Assembly: GCA_041485385.1 (NCBI GenBank)
Contig: JBGPJM010000013.1
Span: 1-45,375 of the forward strand
Source: JBGPJM01 sp041485385
Lineage (GTDB): Bacteria > Planctomycetota > Phycisphaerae > Phycisphaerales > UBA1924
Direction: 5' to 3'
DNA: 45,375 nt
Under the pieces are notes generated by a model. The model was not told the origin of the DNA. It saw nothing but the letters and a program-made list of their open reading frames with translations, and ran no database searches. Each line of letters opens with the position of its first letter. Position 1 is the first letter of the stretch. The position numbers and the translations under genes were made by a program. Positions 27,376-34,424 of the stretch are shown here, in pieces.

Positions 27376-30054
27376 ATGGCAACCTCCGGCCCCACATATC
27401 AACCCCTCTCGGCCTGCGGCTGGACCGCCCGCGCCGTCGGCGACCTCTCCCACATGCCCGCTCCGGTCCGAGCTCGTCTGGACGTGGTGGGGGGGATCCC
27501 CGCGACTGTCCCCGGCTGCATCCACACCGACCTCATCGACGCCGGCCTCATTCCCGACCCCGCTATCGGCGAGCACGAGAAGGAGGTCCAGTGGGTCTCG
27601 TGGACCGACTGGCGCTACGAGACGAGGTTCGAGGCGTATCCCGAACTCTTCGACCACCACGAGATCGACCTCGTCTTCGAGTGCCTCGACACCATCGCCG
27701 CCATCGAGCTCAACGGCGACAAGGTCGGCAACGCCGCCAGCGAGTTCATGCCGCACCGCTTCAGCGTTCTGGGCCTGCTCAAACCGGGAACCAATCACCT
27801 CGCCGTCACCCTTACCAGCCCGCTCCGCTACGTCCACGAGCAGGCCGCGAAGCTCGGCCCGCGCCCCGTCAACGGCGACTGGGACCCGTTCGTCTTCATC
27901 CGCAAGTGCGCCAGCAACTTCCAGTGGGACTGGGGACCGAAGGTGGCGACCTGTGGGATTGCCGCGGATGTGCGCCTGGATGCATGGTCGGTGCTTCGTC
28001 TGTTGCCAACCACCGTCGAGGTGTCCGACGGAATCGAACCAGGGACCCCCGGGCTCACAGTCAAGGTACCCCTGAAGTGGTCGGCCCAAGCCAATCCCAA
28101 CGCCTCGGTCTTGCTCTATGGCCTTGTAACGCATGCCAACGGATGGACGGGAAGAGACGGCGGGGCGGCAAGTCCGCCTCGCGCGGGATCGATCGACAAC
28201 TGGCGCTCGGAGCTCTTTCAACTCGTGGTCGATCTTGACCGAGCCGAGCCTTGGTGGCCACGAGGCCATGGTCAGCGATCGCTCTACACGTTGAACGTCG
28301 AGGCACGGCTGGTCGATCCCGCTTGTCGCGAAGTCTCCCGCGCGACGTCCGCTCTGCTCGACGGTTCGACCACACGGTTCGGCCTTCGGGATGTCGCATG
28401 GTCCGGCGGGGGCTTCCGCATCAACGATCGCCCCATCCTCTGCAAAGGCGCCAACTGGATCCCCGAGGGCCTCTGGCCGCGTGACCGCACCCCCGAGCGC
28501 GTCCGCCGCCGCCTCCAGCAACTCGTCGCCGCCAACATGAACATGCTCCGCGTCTGGGGCGGGGGGCGCTACGAGCCCGACTGGTTCTACGACCTCTGCG
28601 ACGAGATGGGCATCATGGTCTGGCAGGACTTCATGTTCTCCTCCGGCATGTACCCCGAGGAGGACCCCTACCCCGCCCTCATCGAGGCCGAGGCCCGCCA
28701 CCAGGTCGCCCGTCTCAGCCGCCACCCCAGCGTCGTGCTCTGGTGCGGCGGCAACGAGTGCACCTGGGCCTACGAGAGCTGGGGCTGGAAAGACAAGCTC
28801 AAGCCCGGCCAGACCTGGGGCCGCAAGTACTGGCTCGACCTGCTCCCCAAGGTCGTCTCCGAGCTCGACCCCACCCGCCCCTACTGGCCCAACTCGCCGT
28901 GGTCCGGAGATGAATCCAAACCCAACGACACCGAGCAAGGCGACCGGCACACCTGGGACGTCTGGGGCGATGGTTACCGCGCCATCACACCAAGATTCTG
29001 CAGCGAGTTCGGCCAGCAGGCCCCCAGCAACTACGGCACTCTGCGCGGTGCTGGTCTCACCCCCGACCTCGCCCCATTCCCGGGTAGGGAGGCGCGGGGA
29101 CGTGGGGACGCGGGGAGGGGGGTACAGGCTTCCTCCCCCAGTCCCCCCGTCTCCCAGTCCCCCAGTCTCCTCCTCCCCGCCTCCCTCGCCTCCCGCCAAC
29201 GCGGCCCCGGCGGAAACAAACGCTGGTACGACGACCCCATCGCCGAGCTCTTCCGCCCGCCGCGGGACTTTGATGAGTGGCATTTTCTCGCCCAGCTCCT
29301 CCAGGCCCGCTCCCTCCGCACCGGCATCGAGTGGCTCCGAACAAACCAGCCGCGATGCTCCGGCGCCCTCATCTGGCAGCTCAACGACGCCTGGCCCGGC
29401 CTCAGCTGGTCCATCATCGACTCCGCAGGCCGCAGAAAGCTCGCGTACTACGCCGTGCAGGAGTCGTTCAAGCCCCGCCTGCTGACTATCCAACCCATCG
29501 ACAACCGGCCCCAACTCTTCGCCATCAACGACACCCAGGAGCGGGCCTCCTACATCCTCACGATCCGGCGGATTCGCCTCGATGGCGAGATCCTCGCCAA
29601 GGAGGGCGCCCAGCGCCTCGCCGTGCAACCGCACAGCGTCTCCCAGCCGATCGACCTCGAGCCCCTCATCGGCTCGCCCTCCGACCCCACCAGGGAGTTC
29701 CTTGTCGCCGATGCGCTCGGCCATCGCGCCACGTGGTTCTACCTCCCCGACAAGCTGCTCCGCTACCCGGACGTGAACTTCGATGCGCACGAGTTCATCG
29801 GCATCGGCAACCGCGGCGGAAAAGCCCGCGCAGGCACCGTCATCCGAGACCTGGTCTTTCGCACCGATGTGCTCCCCCTCGACAAGGACGACGCCCTGTA
29901 CGTGCCCACGCTCCGCACCTTTCTTCCGGGCGAGGAGATTACGTTCGAGATCGGCAACCCCACCCGGGCCGACCTCCCGCCGCCCGCCGCATCCGAGATC
30001 TTCTCCCGTCCGTTCCTCTGGTGCGCCAACTGGTTCGGTGCTTCCGAGCCCTGA
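27376..30054 (+). CDS. Beta-mannosidase, glycoside hydrolase family 2
   Basis: An 892-residue enzyme that would release beta-linked mannose. Order: sugar-binding domain (ATVPGCIHTDLIDAGLIPDP, VFECLDTIAAIELNGDKVGN, HRFSVLGLLKPGTNHLAVTL, CASNFQWDWGPKV), an immunoglobulin-like domain, and a TIM barrel (RGxWCGGNE and onward). Catalytic acid/base is Glu461 in WCGGNE and nucleophile Glu544 in FCSEFGQQAP. C-terminal domains include CSGALIWQLNDAWPGLSWS. No signal peptide is seen, so it acts on imported oligosaccharides. Two oddities: residues about 570-608 are a low-complexity insertion from a G/C-rich repeat, and the stretch 27940-28420 uses less C-ending codons than its flanks, hinting at a recombined segment. 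The insertion lies outside the two active-site motifs, so activity may persist. Confidence 0.95.
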   Translation: MATSGPTYQPLSACGWTARAVGDLSHMPAPVRARLDVVGGIPATVPGCIHTDLIDAGLIPDPAIGEHEKEVQWVSWTDWRYETRFEAYPELFDHHEIDLVFECLDTIAAIELNGDKVGNAASEFMPHRFSVLGLLKPGTNHLAVTLTSPLRYVHEQAAKLGPRPVNGDWDPFVFIRKCASNFQWDWGPKVATCGIAADVRLDAWSVLRLLPTTVEVSDGIEPGTPGLTVKVPLKWSAQANPNASVLLYGLVTHANGWTGRDGGAASPPRAGSIDNWRSELFQLVVDLDRAEPWWPRGHGQRSLYTLNVEARLVDPACREVSRATSALLDGSTTRFGLRDVAWSGGGFRINDRPILCKGANWIPEGLWPRDRTPERVRRRLQQLVAANMNMLRVWGGGRYEPDWFYDLCDEMGIMVWQDFMFSSGMYPEEDPYPALIEAEARHQVARLSRHPSVVLWCGGNECTWAYESWGWKDKLKPGQTWGRKYWLDLLPKVVSELDPTRPYWPNSPWSGDESKPNDTEQGDRHTWDVWGDGYRAITPRFCSEFGQQAPSNYGTLRGAGLTPDLAPFPGREARGRGDAGRGVQASSPSPPVSQSPSLLLPASLASRQRGPGGNKRWYDDPIAELFRPPRDFDEWHFLAQLLQARSLRTGIEWLRTNQPRCSGALIWQLNDAWPGLSWSIIDSAGRRKLAYYAVQESFKPRLLTIQPIDNRPQLFAINDTQERASYILTIRRIRLDGEILAKEGAQRLAVQPHSVSQPIDLEPLIGSPSDPTREFLVADALGHRATWFYLPDKLLRYPDVNFDAHEFIGIGNRGGKARAGTVIRDLVFRTDVLPLDKDDALYVPTLRTFLPGEEITFEIGNPTRADLPPPAASEIFSRPFLWCANWFGASEP
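29083..29195 (+). repeat. G-rich then C-rich repeat inside the GH2 gene (copy 2)
   Basis: The first part (29091-29122) reads GCGGGGACGTGGGGACGCGG and matches the repeat at 17071-17112 on the opposite strand. The second part is pyrimidine-rich with CCCAGTC units. Translated in frame it gives a Ser/Pro/Arg stretch (about residues 570-608) foreign to GH2 enzymes. Confidence 0.6.
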
Positions 30055-30764
30055 GAGGACGACAGGCGGCAGACCGGGCGCGGCCACGGGGTGCGCCAAC
30101 AAACGGACGAGAAGGGACGAGAGTTTTTGAGAAAAGACGAGAAAGGGTGGGGAAAGGACGAGAAAAACAGGACATAATTTTTGCATAAGTGTTTGTGGCA
30201 TATAGAGTTGTGACATTTGGCGGGGTGTTTTTCGCCGGCGCGCGGGTGCGAGTTTCTCGAGGTTTTTGATCGTTTTTGGGGGTTCGCCGCGGGGCGAGAT
30301 TCGATGTAAACCGCTGTCCATAAAGCACTTGTATTGACGGTTGCCCGGTTCCGCTCGATTCTGATTTGCGGGGCTCCTCGGCGGGGGCGCCCGGGCCCAC
30401 CGCCCGGCGGGGGCGATGTCGGCGCTGGGAGGGGTGGAGGGCTTCATGCCGTTGGGCCTGGTCGTGTCGGACATGGCTGTTCCCCTTTTCTGTTCCCGGG
30501 ACACCCCGCGCGCGCGACAGCCCCTCACCCTTGGGCCGCGGGCCCTGTTTGCGCGCGCGGGAAGGGCCCAATCCGCGGCCGTGCGGCTGTAAGTGCCTGC
30601 GCCGGCGGGAGATAAAAAATCTCGGGTGTGCCTGTTTGTGCGCGCCGGGCGCGCCTGTTCTGCGCGCCCAAGTTGGCCACCACCACCGGTTCTTTGGCCT
30701 TGCCCTGACCTTGCCCATGAACGGTGGACACGGGGCGCGCGAAGGTGAATATCTAGAGTTGCCC
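30055..30764. other. Gene-poor region with phased repeats, an AT-rich patch and GC palindromes
   Basis: No protein gene is supported over about 700 bp. It begins with phased GACGAGA repeats (30106-30163), then an AT-rich patch (about 30165-30215) that carries a 31-nt element shared with 32515-32545. A possible minus-strand frame starts at ATG 30474 with an AAGGGG site and about 30 GC-third codons (MSDTTRPNGMKPSTPPSADI), then loses coding character; it may be a gene remnant. GC palindromes near 30540 and 30650 (GCGCGCC/GGCGCGC) and a small hairpin GAGAT-AAAAA-ATCTC near 30612 precede the CcbP-like gene. Confidence 0.5.
30106..30163 (+). repeat. Four helically phased GACGAGA direct repeats
   Basis: GACGAGA starts at 30106, 30116, 30136 and 30157, so spacings are 10, 20 and 21 bp, about one or two helical turns. 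All copies would face the same side of the helix. They lie right beside an AT-rich patch. No protein is known to bind them. Confidence 0.7.
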
Positions 30765-31154
30765 GTGGCGAAAAGCAGGCCGAAGAAGGACCAAGACCGT
30801 GAGCATCGGATCTCGATGGAGACCATCGTCGATGCGTACAACGAGCATGAACGTGCAATGGGGTGGTACTACTACCTTGAAGACCGGCTCCAGTTCCCGT
30901 TCACTGCGACGTGCATCGCCCAGCGCGCCATTTCGCCGCTGCTCGCGAAGGACGAAGTCGAAGTCATCCGAATGGCGGACGCGTACGAGTGTTCCCACGA
31001 AATGTTCGTGACGATCCGCTGGGGAAAGGGGCGGGCGAAGGATGGCCTCGCAGTGCCGTTGTCGCAGTTGAGACCCTCCAGCAGCGCGGACGAGCAGACT
31101 CGGCAGGCCATCGAGGATTGGCATTACTGGGTGAAGATGGGGTACGAGTTCTAG
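30765..31154 (+). CDS. CcbP-like calcium-binding protein
   Basis: A 129-residue acidic protein. The sequence ERAMGWYYYLEDRLQFPFTATCIAQRAISPLL, then KDEVEVIRMADAYECSHEMFVTIRWGKGR, LAVPLSQLRPS and the end AIEDWHYWVKMGYEF fits the CcbP family, named after a cyanobacterial calcium-binding protein (PF11535). Calcium would be held by the acidic clusters E-D and D-E-V-E. GTG 30765 is preferred (MAKSRPKKDQ) with AGAG six bases upstream; ATG 30717 is an alternative adding 16 residues. It stands alone between the gene-poor region and the HicAB pair. The gene ends in TAG. Physiological role in this organism is unknown. Confidence 0.85.
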   Translation: MAKSRPKKDQDREHRISMETIVDAYNEHERAMGWYYYLEDRLQFPFTATCIAQRAISPLLAKDEVEVIRMADAYECSHEMFVTIRWGKGRAKDGLAVPLSQLRPSSSADEQTRQAIEDWHYWVKMGYEF

Positions 31155-31331
31155 GCAGGTGGTCTGCACCTCGCGGCACCGCCGCTCGTCCGCTGATGTG
31201 AGAGGGGAAGCCTGGGGGGCGGGGGGGCTCCCACACTCTCCCCCGGGCGGAGAAGAAGACAAGGGGGCCAGGCGCGATGGCCGCCGGGTCTGGCGGCGAT
31301 CAATGAGATGATCCCCCCGGCCGTCTCCCGG

Positions 31332-31538
31332 TCAAAGCTCATCTTCGCCAAGCCCGGCCTGCTTCAAGAGATGGCGCATCAGTCCGACTTTCAGCGGCTT
31401 GTTGGCATGGACCGGGATCGACAGTCGCACCACCGAGCCTTGCTTGCCGTAGATATGATGACTCCCCGTGACACGCAGGAGCGTCCAGCCGTGGCGTTCA
31501 ACGACCCGAATGAGGTCCTTGCCGCTGATCTGCCTCAT
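31332..31538 (-). CDS. hicA: HicA-type mRNA interferase toxin
   Basis: A 68-residue toxin expected to cleave mRNA and block growth. The sequence ISGKDLIRVVERHGWTLLRVTGSHHIYGKQ carries the HicA core with the catalytic His in GSHHIY, and ends with IPVHANKPLKVGLMRHLLKQAGL, the usual double-stranded RNA-binding-like fold. ATG 31538 overlaps the antitoxin stop by four bases (ATGA), a sign of translational coupling. The antitoxin gene comes first, the reverse of the hicA-hicB order in Escherichia coli but common elsewhere. Confidence 0.93.
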   Translation of the reverse strand: MRQISGKDLIRVVERHGWTLLRVTGSHHIYGKQGSVVRLSIPVHANKPLKVGLMRHLLKQAGLGEDEL

Positions 31539-31738
31539 ACGGCGATCTCGAAGACACGCTGCGCGGGGTCGGACGTTGGCGGCTGCACGTCCAGCGAAAG
31601 ACACCCCTCGACCGCGTCGTACAGGTTCTGGAGCAGTTCCTCGAACGTGTCCCCCTGCGTCGCGCACCCGGGGATCGCGGGGACCTCCGCCCAGAACCCG
31701 CCTTCCTCAGCATCATGGACGATGACCTTGATCTTCAT
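31535..31738 (-). CDS. hicB: HicB-type antitoxin
   Basis: A 67-residue partial-RNase-H-fold antitoxin. The sequence KIKVIVHDAEEGGFWAEVPAIPGCATQGDTFEELLQNLYDAVEGCL is diagnostic: the acidic E-E-G-G-x-W-A-x-x-P-x-x-P-G-C motif, then G-x-T-x-E-E. It lacks a C-terminal DNA-binding domain, so autoregulation would need another factor or HicA itself. The start ATG 31738 (MKIKV) is chosen over the in-frame codon at 31762. Upstream on the opposite strand lies the amber-interrupted gene. Confidence 0.92.
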   Translation of the reverse strand: MKIKVIVHDAEEGGFWAEVPAIPGCATQGDTFEELLQNLYDAVEGCLSLDVQPPTSDPAQRVFEIAV

Positions 31739-31877
31739 GCGCGCCGCTCCAAGCCCGAGCAAAGTGTAGTCAACGGATGGCTCGCGGGTGCCCGATGCCT
31801 TGGAAGAACCTGTTTTCTTGAGCGCCGAGTGGCTTCGACCCGGTCAACGAACGACCCCGAGCTACGCTTGATGACCC

Positions 31878-32180
31878 ATGAGCATGACCCGATTCGGACT
31901 GCTGTTCCCGGAACTGGCCGAGCAAGAGACACGTTCCGCGCGCGTGTCCGAGCCGCTGCCGCCCGAGGACCCGTTCCATCTGCCGGCCGACGAGTACGGC
32001 TTCGATGAGTCGTACTGCTTCGAGCGCGGGTGCGACTGCCGGCGTGTCATGATCAACGTCGTGGCCTGCGATGCGCGGGAGCACATGGCGACGATCAACC
32101 ACGCGTTCGACAGGCCGGGGAAGGACGACCCTGTGCCCGAGCAGACGTTCCTTGACCCGCTCAACCGGCAAACGCGCTAG
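31878..32180 (+). CDS. Conserved hypothetical protein (CDCRRV type), 5' part before an in-frame TAG
   Basis: A 100-residue product ending at TAG 32178. The sequence RFGLLFPELAEQETR, then PADEYGFDESYCFERGCDCRRVMINVVA, HMATINHAFDR and EQTFLDPLNRQTR is a family I know from many bacteria, whose full form is about 170-200 residues. The CxxxxCDC cysteines may hold zinc. The same frame continues after the TAG with the expected family sequence (see the next entry), so the stop is premature. ATG 31884 is an alternative start. It diverges from the HicAB pair. Confidence 0.75.
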   Translation: MSMTRFGLLFPELAEQETRSARVSEPLPPEDPFHLPADEYGFDESYCFERGCDCRRVMINVVACDAREHMATINHAFDRPGKDDPVPEQTFLDPLNRQTR

Positions 32181-32414
32181 GCGCCGGCGCTGCTGAACAT
32201 GTTCGAGAGTCTGATCCTGGCCGACGAAGGCTATCGCCTGCGGTTGCTGCGGCACTACCAGATGTTCAAGAGCGTCGTGGACGATCCTGCTCATCCCAAA
32301 CGGCGACTTCTTTCTTCCTTGGGCGACAGCGAGGCTCCGCCGCCAGCGCGGGCGAGGGGCGCATCGACGCTTCAGCCACCCCCGCGGCGATTCAAGCGCA
32401 GGCCGCGGCGCTGA
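32181..32414 (+). pseudogene. 3' part of the CDCRRV-type gene, in frame after the TAG
   Basis: Read in the same frame as the preceding entry, this gives APALLNMFESLILADEGYRL, RLLRHYQMFKSVVDD, which matches the helical region expected after the FLDPLN motif. Later sequence is Pro/Arg-rich and ends at TGA 32414, and no SEC-C style cysteine tail is seen. An ATG at 32199 could start a fragment of 71 residues. Single-codon repair would give about 178 residues. This may be decay or an error in the sequence. Confidence 0.7.
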
Positions 32415-32514
32415 TCGCCGCGCTGAGGCAATCGCACGCCCCGCCATTTCCGGGTACCTCCTTGCCGCACCCGCCGCACAACATTCCGCCCCGCGCGCAC
32501 AAAACGGGCCCACG

Positions 32515-32545
32515 ATGTCGCAACTACATTGCCAACAACGACTTA
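32515..32545 (+). repeat. 31-nt element related to 30186-30216
   Basis: This stretch and the reverse complement of 30186-30216 agree at 22 of 31 positions without gaps, both starting ATGTC-CAACT and ending ACTTA. As codons both start M-S-Q-L with silent third-base differences (TCA/TCG, CTC/CTA). Both lie in gene-poor DNA flanked by GCGCGC-rich sequence. No function is known. Confidence 0.45.
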
Positions 32546-32598
32546 CACGAAACACGCGCCACGGAGAGCCTCAAAAAACCCGGGCGGCCCATCCCCCC

Positions 32599-33528
32599 TC
32601 ACTCCTTGATCCCCCGCGACGCATCCGACTCCACAAAGAACCGCCGCGCCACCACGTACAGCACCAGCACCGGGAAGACCACTAGGCAGCTCGCGGCCAT
32701 CACCAGGTTCCACGGCGTGCCGCCGTGCTGCTGGTGGTACGACTGCAACCCCAGCGCCAGCGTGTACTGATCCTGGTGGTTCAGGAACAGGAGGGGGCCC
32801 TGAAAGTCGTTCCACGACGAGGCGAACTGGATCAGCGCCACGATCGCCAGCGCCGGCTTGGCCATCGGCAGGATCACCCGCAGGAACACCCCCAGGTGCG
32901 AGCACCCGTCGATCCGCGCCGCCTCGTCCAGCTCGCGCGGGATCGTCAGGAAGAACTGCCGCAGCAGGAAGATGCTGAACGCCCCGCCGAACCACGCCAG
33001 CACCCACAGCGGCCGGAACGTCCCGATCCACCCCAGTTGCTTGAACAAGACGTACTGCGGGGCCATCAGCACGGCCGGCGGGATCATGAGCGTCGCCAGC
33101 ACCAGCACGAACACCCCGTCGCGCCCCGGCCACTTCAGGCGCGCGAACCCGTACGCCACCACCGCGCTCGACACCACCATCCCCAACACGCTCAGCGTCG
33201 CGATGATCGTCGAGTTCTTGAAGTACAGCGGGAAGTCCGCGACAGGGCTGTCCCACACGTCCCGGTAGTTCCTGGCTGCCTGCTTCCCCGCGCCCGCCCA
33301 GTAATCCGGCTCCACGTACGACAAGCGCTCGCCGGGATGGTCCGGCGACTCGACGTTCGGCAGCAGCCCCACGCCCGGCGCCGCCGCCTGGTCCGCCGGC
33401 TTGATCGAGACCACGCCCATCCACAGGAGCGGCACCAAGTACAGGAACCCCACGACCAGCAGCAGCGCCGCGAGCGCACCGATCCGCGCCGCCGAGCCAC
33501 GATGGAGATATCCGCTTGACAACCTCAT
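32599..33528 (-). CDS. Sugar ABC transporter permease (MalG/UgpE-like)
   Basis: A 309-residue inner-membrane permease, last gene of the GH29-GH38-ABC operon. An N-terminal helix (ALAALLLVVGFLYLVPLLWMGVVS) and a periplasmic loop (about 40-95) precede five more helices. The EAA loop reads EAARIDGCSHLGVFLRVILPMAKPAL, the coupling site for an ATPase such as MsmX/UgpC. ATG 33528 overlaps the stop of the first permease by four bases (ATGA). The C-terminus ends VARRFFVESDASRGIKE. The longer frame reaching 34365 is a shadow of the upstream permease. No ATPase gene follows; after the stop only a weak GGG-CCG-CCC hairpin and a T6 run (about 32573-32590) suggest a terminator. Confidence 0.95.
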   Translation of the reverse strand: MRLSSGYLHRGSAARIGALAALLLVVGFLYLVPLLWMGVVSIKPADQAAAPGVGLLPNVESPDHPGERLSYVEPDYWAGAGKQAARNYRDVWDSPVADFPLYFKNSTIIATLSVLGMVVSSAVVAYGFARLKWPGRDGVFVLVLATLMIPPAVLMAPQYVLFKQLGWIGTFRPLWVLAWFGGAFSIFLLRQFFLTIPRELDEAARIDGCSHLGVFLRVILPMAKPALAIVALIQFASSWNDFQGPLLFLNHQDQYTLALGLQSYHQQHGGTPWNLVMAASCLVVFPVLVLYVVARRFFVESDASRGIKE

Positions 33529-34424
33529 GCGGCCCTGTAGTAGACGAATCGGCGCCCGGTCAGCAGCAGCAGCGCGGCCAGCACCAGCGTCACGAGCAGC
33601 TGCACCCACGCCAGCGCGCAGGCGTACCCCATCCGCCCGTACACGAATGCGTTGGAGTACACGTACATCGAGTACACGAGTGTCGAGTTCTCGGGCCCGC
33701 CGCGGGTCATGATCTGCGGCGGCGCAAACACCTGCAGCGACCAGATCAAGGACATCATGGCGTTGAACATCACCGCGGGGGAGATCATGGGGAGCGTGAC
33801 GTTCCAGAACCGCCGCCACGCCGGCACACCATCCAGATCCGCGGCCTCGTACAGCGACACCGGCACATCCTTCAGCGCCGCCGAGCAGACCATCAGCGAC
33901 GTCCCGATCACCCAGAAGCTCATCAGGATCAGCGACGGCATGGCCATGGCCCGCGTCCCGAGCCAATCCGGGCCATCGATGCCGACCGCCGCGAGGGCGC
34001 TGTTGATCAAGCCAAACTTGGCGTTGAAGAGCCAGCCCCAGGTGACGCACGCCGACACGATCGGCACCAGCGTCGGCGCAAACACGACCGCCCGCACGAG
34101 CGCCGCCCCGCGCAGCCGCTGCTCGAGCAGCACCGCGATCAGCACCGACAGCAGCGTCGTCCCGATGACCGAGAAGGCGCCGAACAGGAGCGTGTTCTGC
34201 ACCGCGATCCGGAACATCCGGTCCCCCAGCAGCTCCCGGTAGTTCGCCAGCCCTATGAACACCGGCGGCTCCAGCAGCGTGTAATCCGCCAGGCTGTACC
34301 GCAGGCTCATCACGGCGGGCGCGAGCATGAACAGCGCAAACCCGACGAGCCACGGGCTGATCCACAGCAGGCCGCGCGCAAGGTCGCGTCGTCGCGCCCG
34401 CAGGATGGCCGGGTGAACCGTCAA
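33525..34424 (-). CDS. Sugar ABC transporter permease (MalF/UgpA-like)
   Basis: A 299-residue inner-membrane permease, six helices. The start RRRDLARGLLWISPWLVGFALFMLAPAVMSLRYSLADYTLLEPPVFIGLANYRELL is typical of UgpA-like permeases. The EAA loop is EAADLDGVPAWRRFWNVTLPMISPAV. A TTG start at 34424 is inferred: it overlaps the binding protein's TGA (TTGA), has GGGAGG seven bases ahead, and no ATG or GTG fits. This packing implies translational coupling to the binding-protein gene upstream and the second permease downstream. Confidence 0.93.
   Translation of the reverse strand: MTVHPAILRARRRDLARGLLWISPWLVGFALFMLAPAVMSLRYSLADYTLLEPPVFIGLANYRELLGDRMFRIAVQNTLLFGAFSVIGTTLLSVLIAVLLEQRLRGAALVRAVVFAPTLVPIVSACVTWGWLFNAKFGLINSALAAVGIDGPDWLGTRAMAMPSLILMSFWVIGTSLMVCSAALKDVPVSLYEAADLDGVPAWRRFWNVTLPMISPAVMFNAMMSLIWSLQVFAPPQIMTRGGPENSTLVYSMYVYSNAFVYGRMGYACALAWVQLLVTLVLAALLLLTGRRFVYYRAA

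Noticed and set aside
26269..30858. A 1529-codon open frame on the minus strand
   Set aside because: It runs antisense to the GH2 gene and through non-coding DNA; it lacks family-like sequence and exists because high-GC DNA has few stops.
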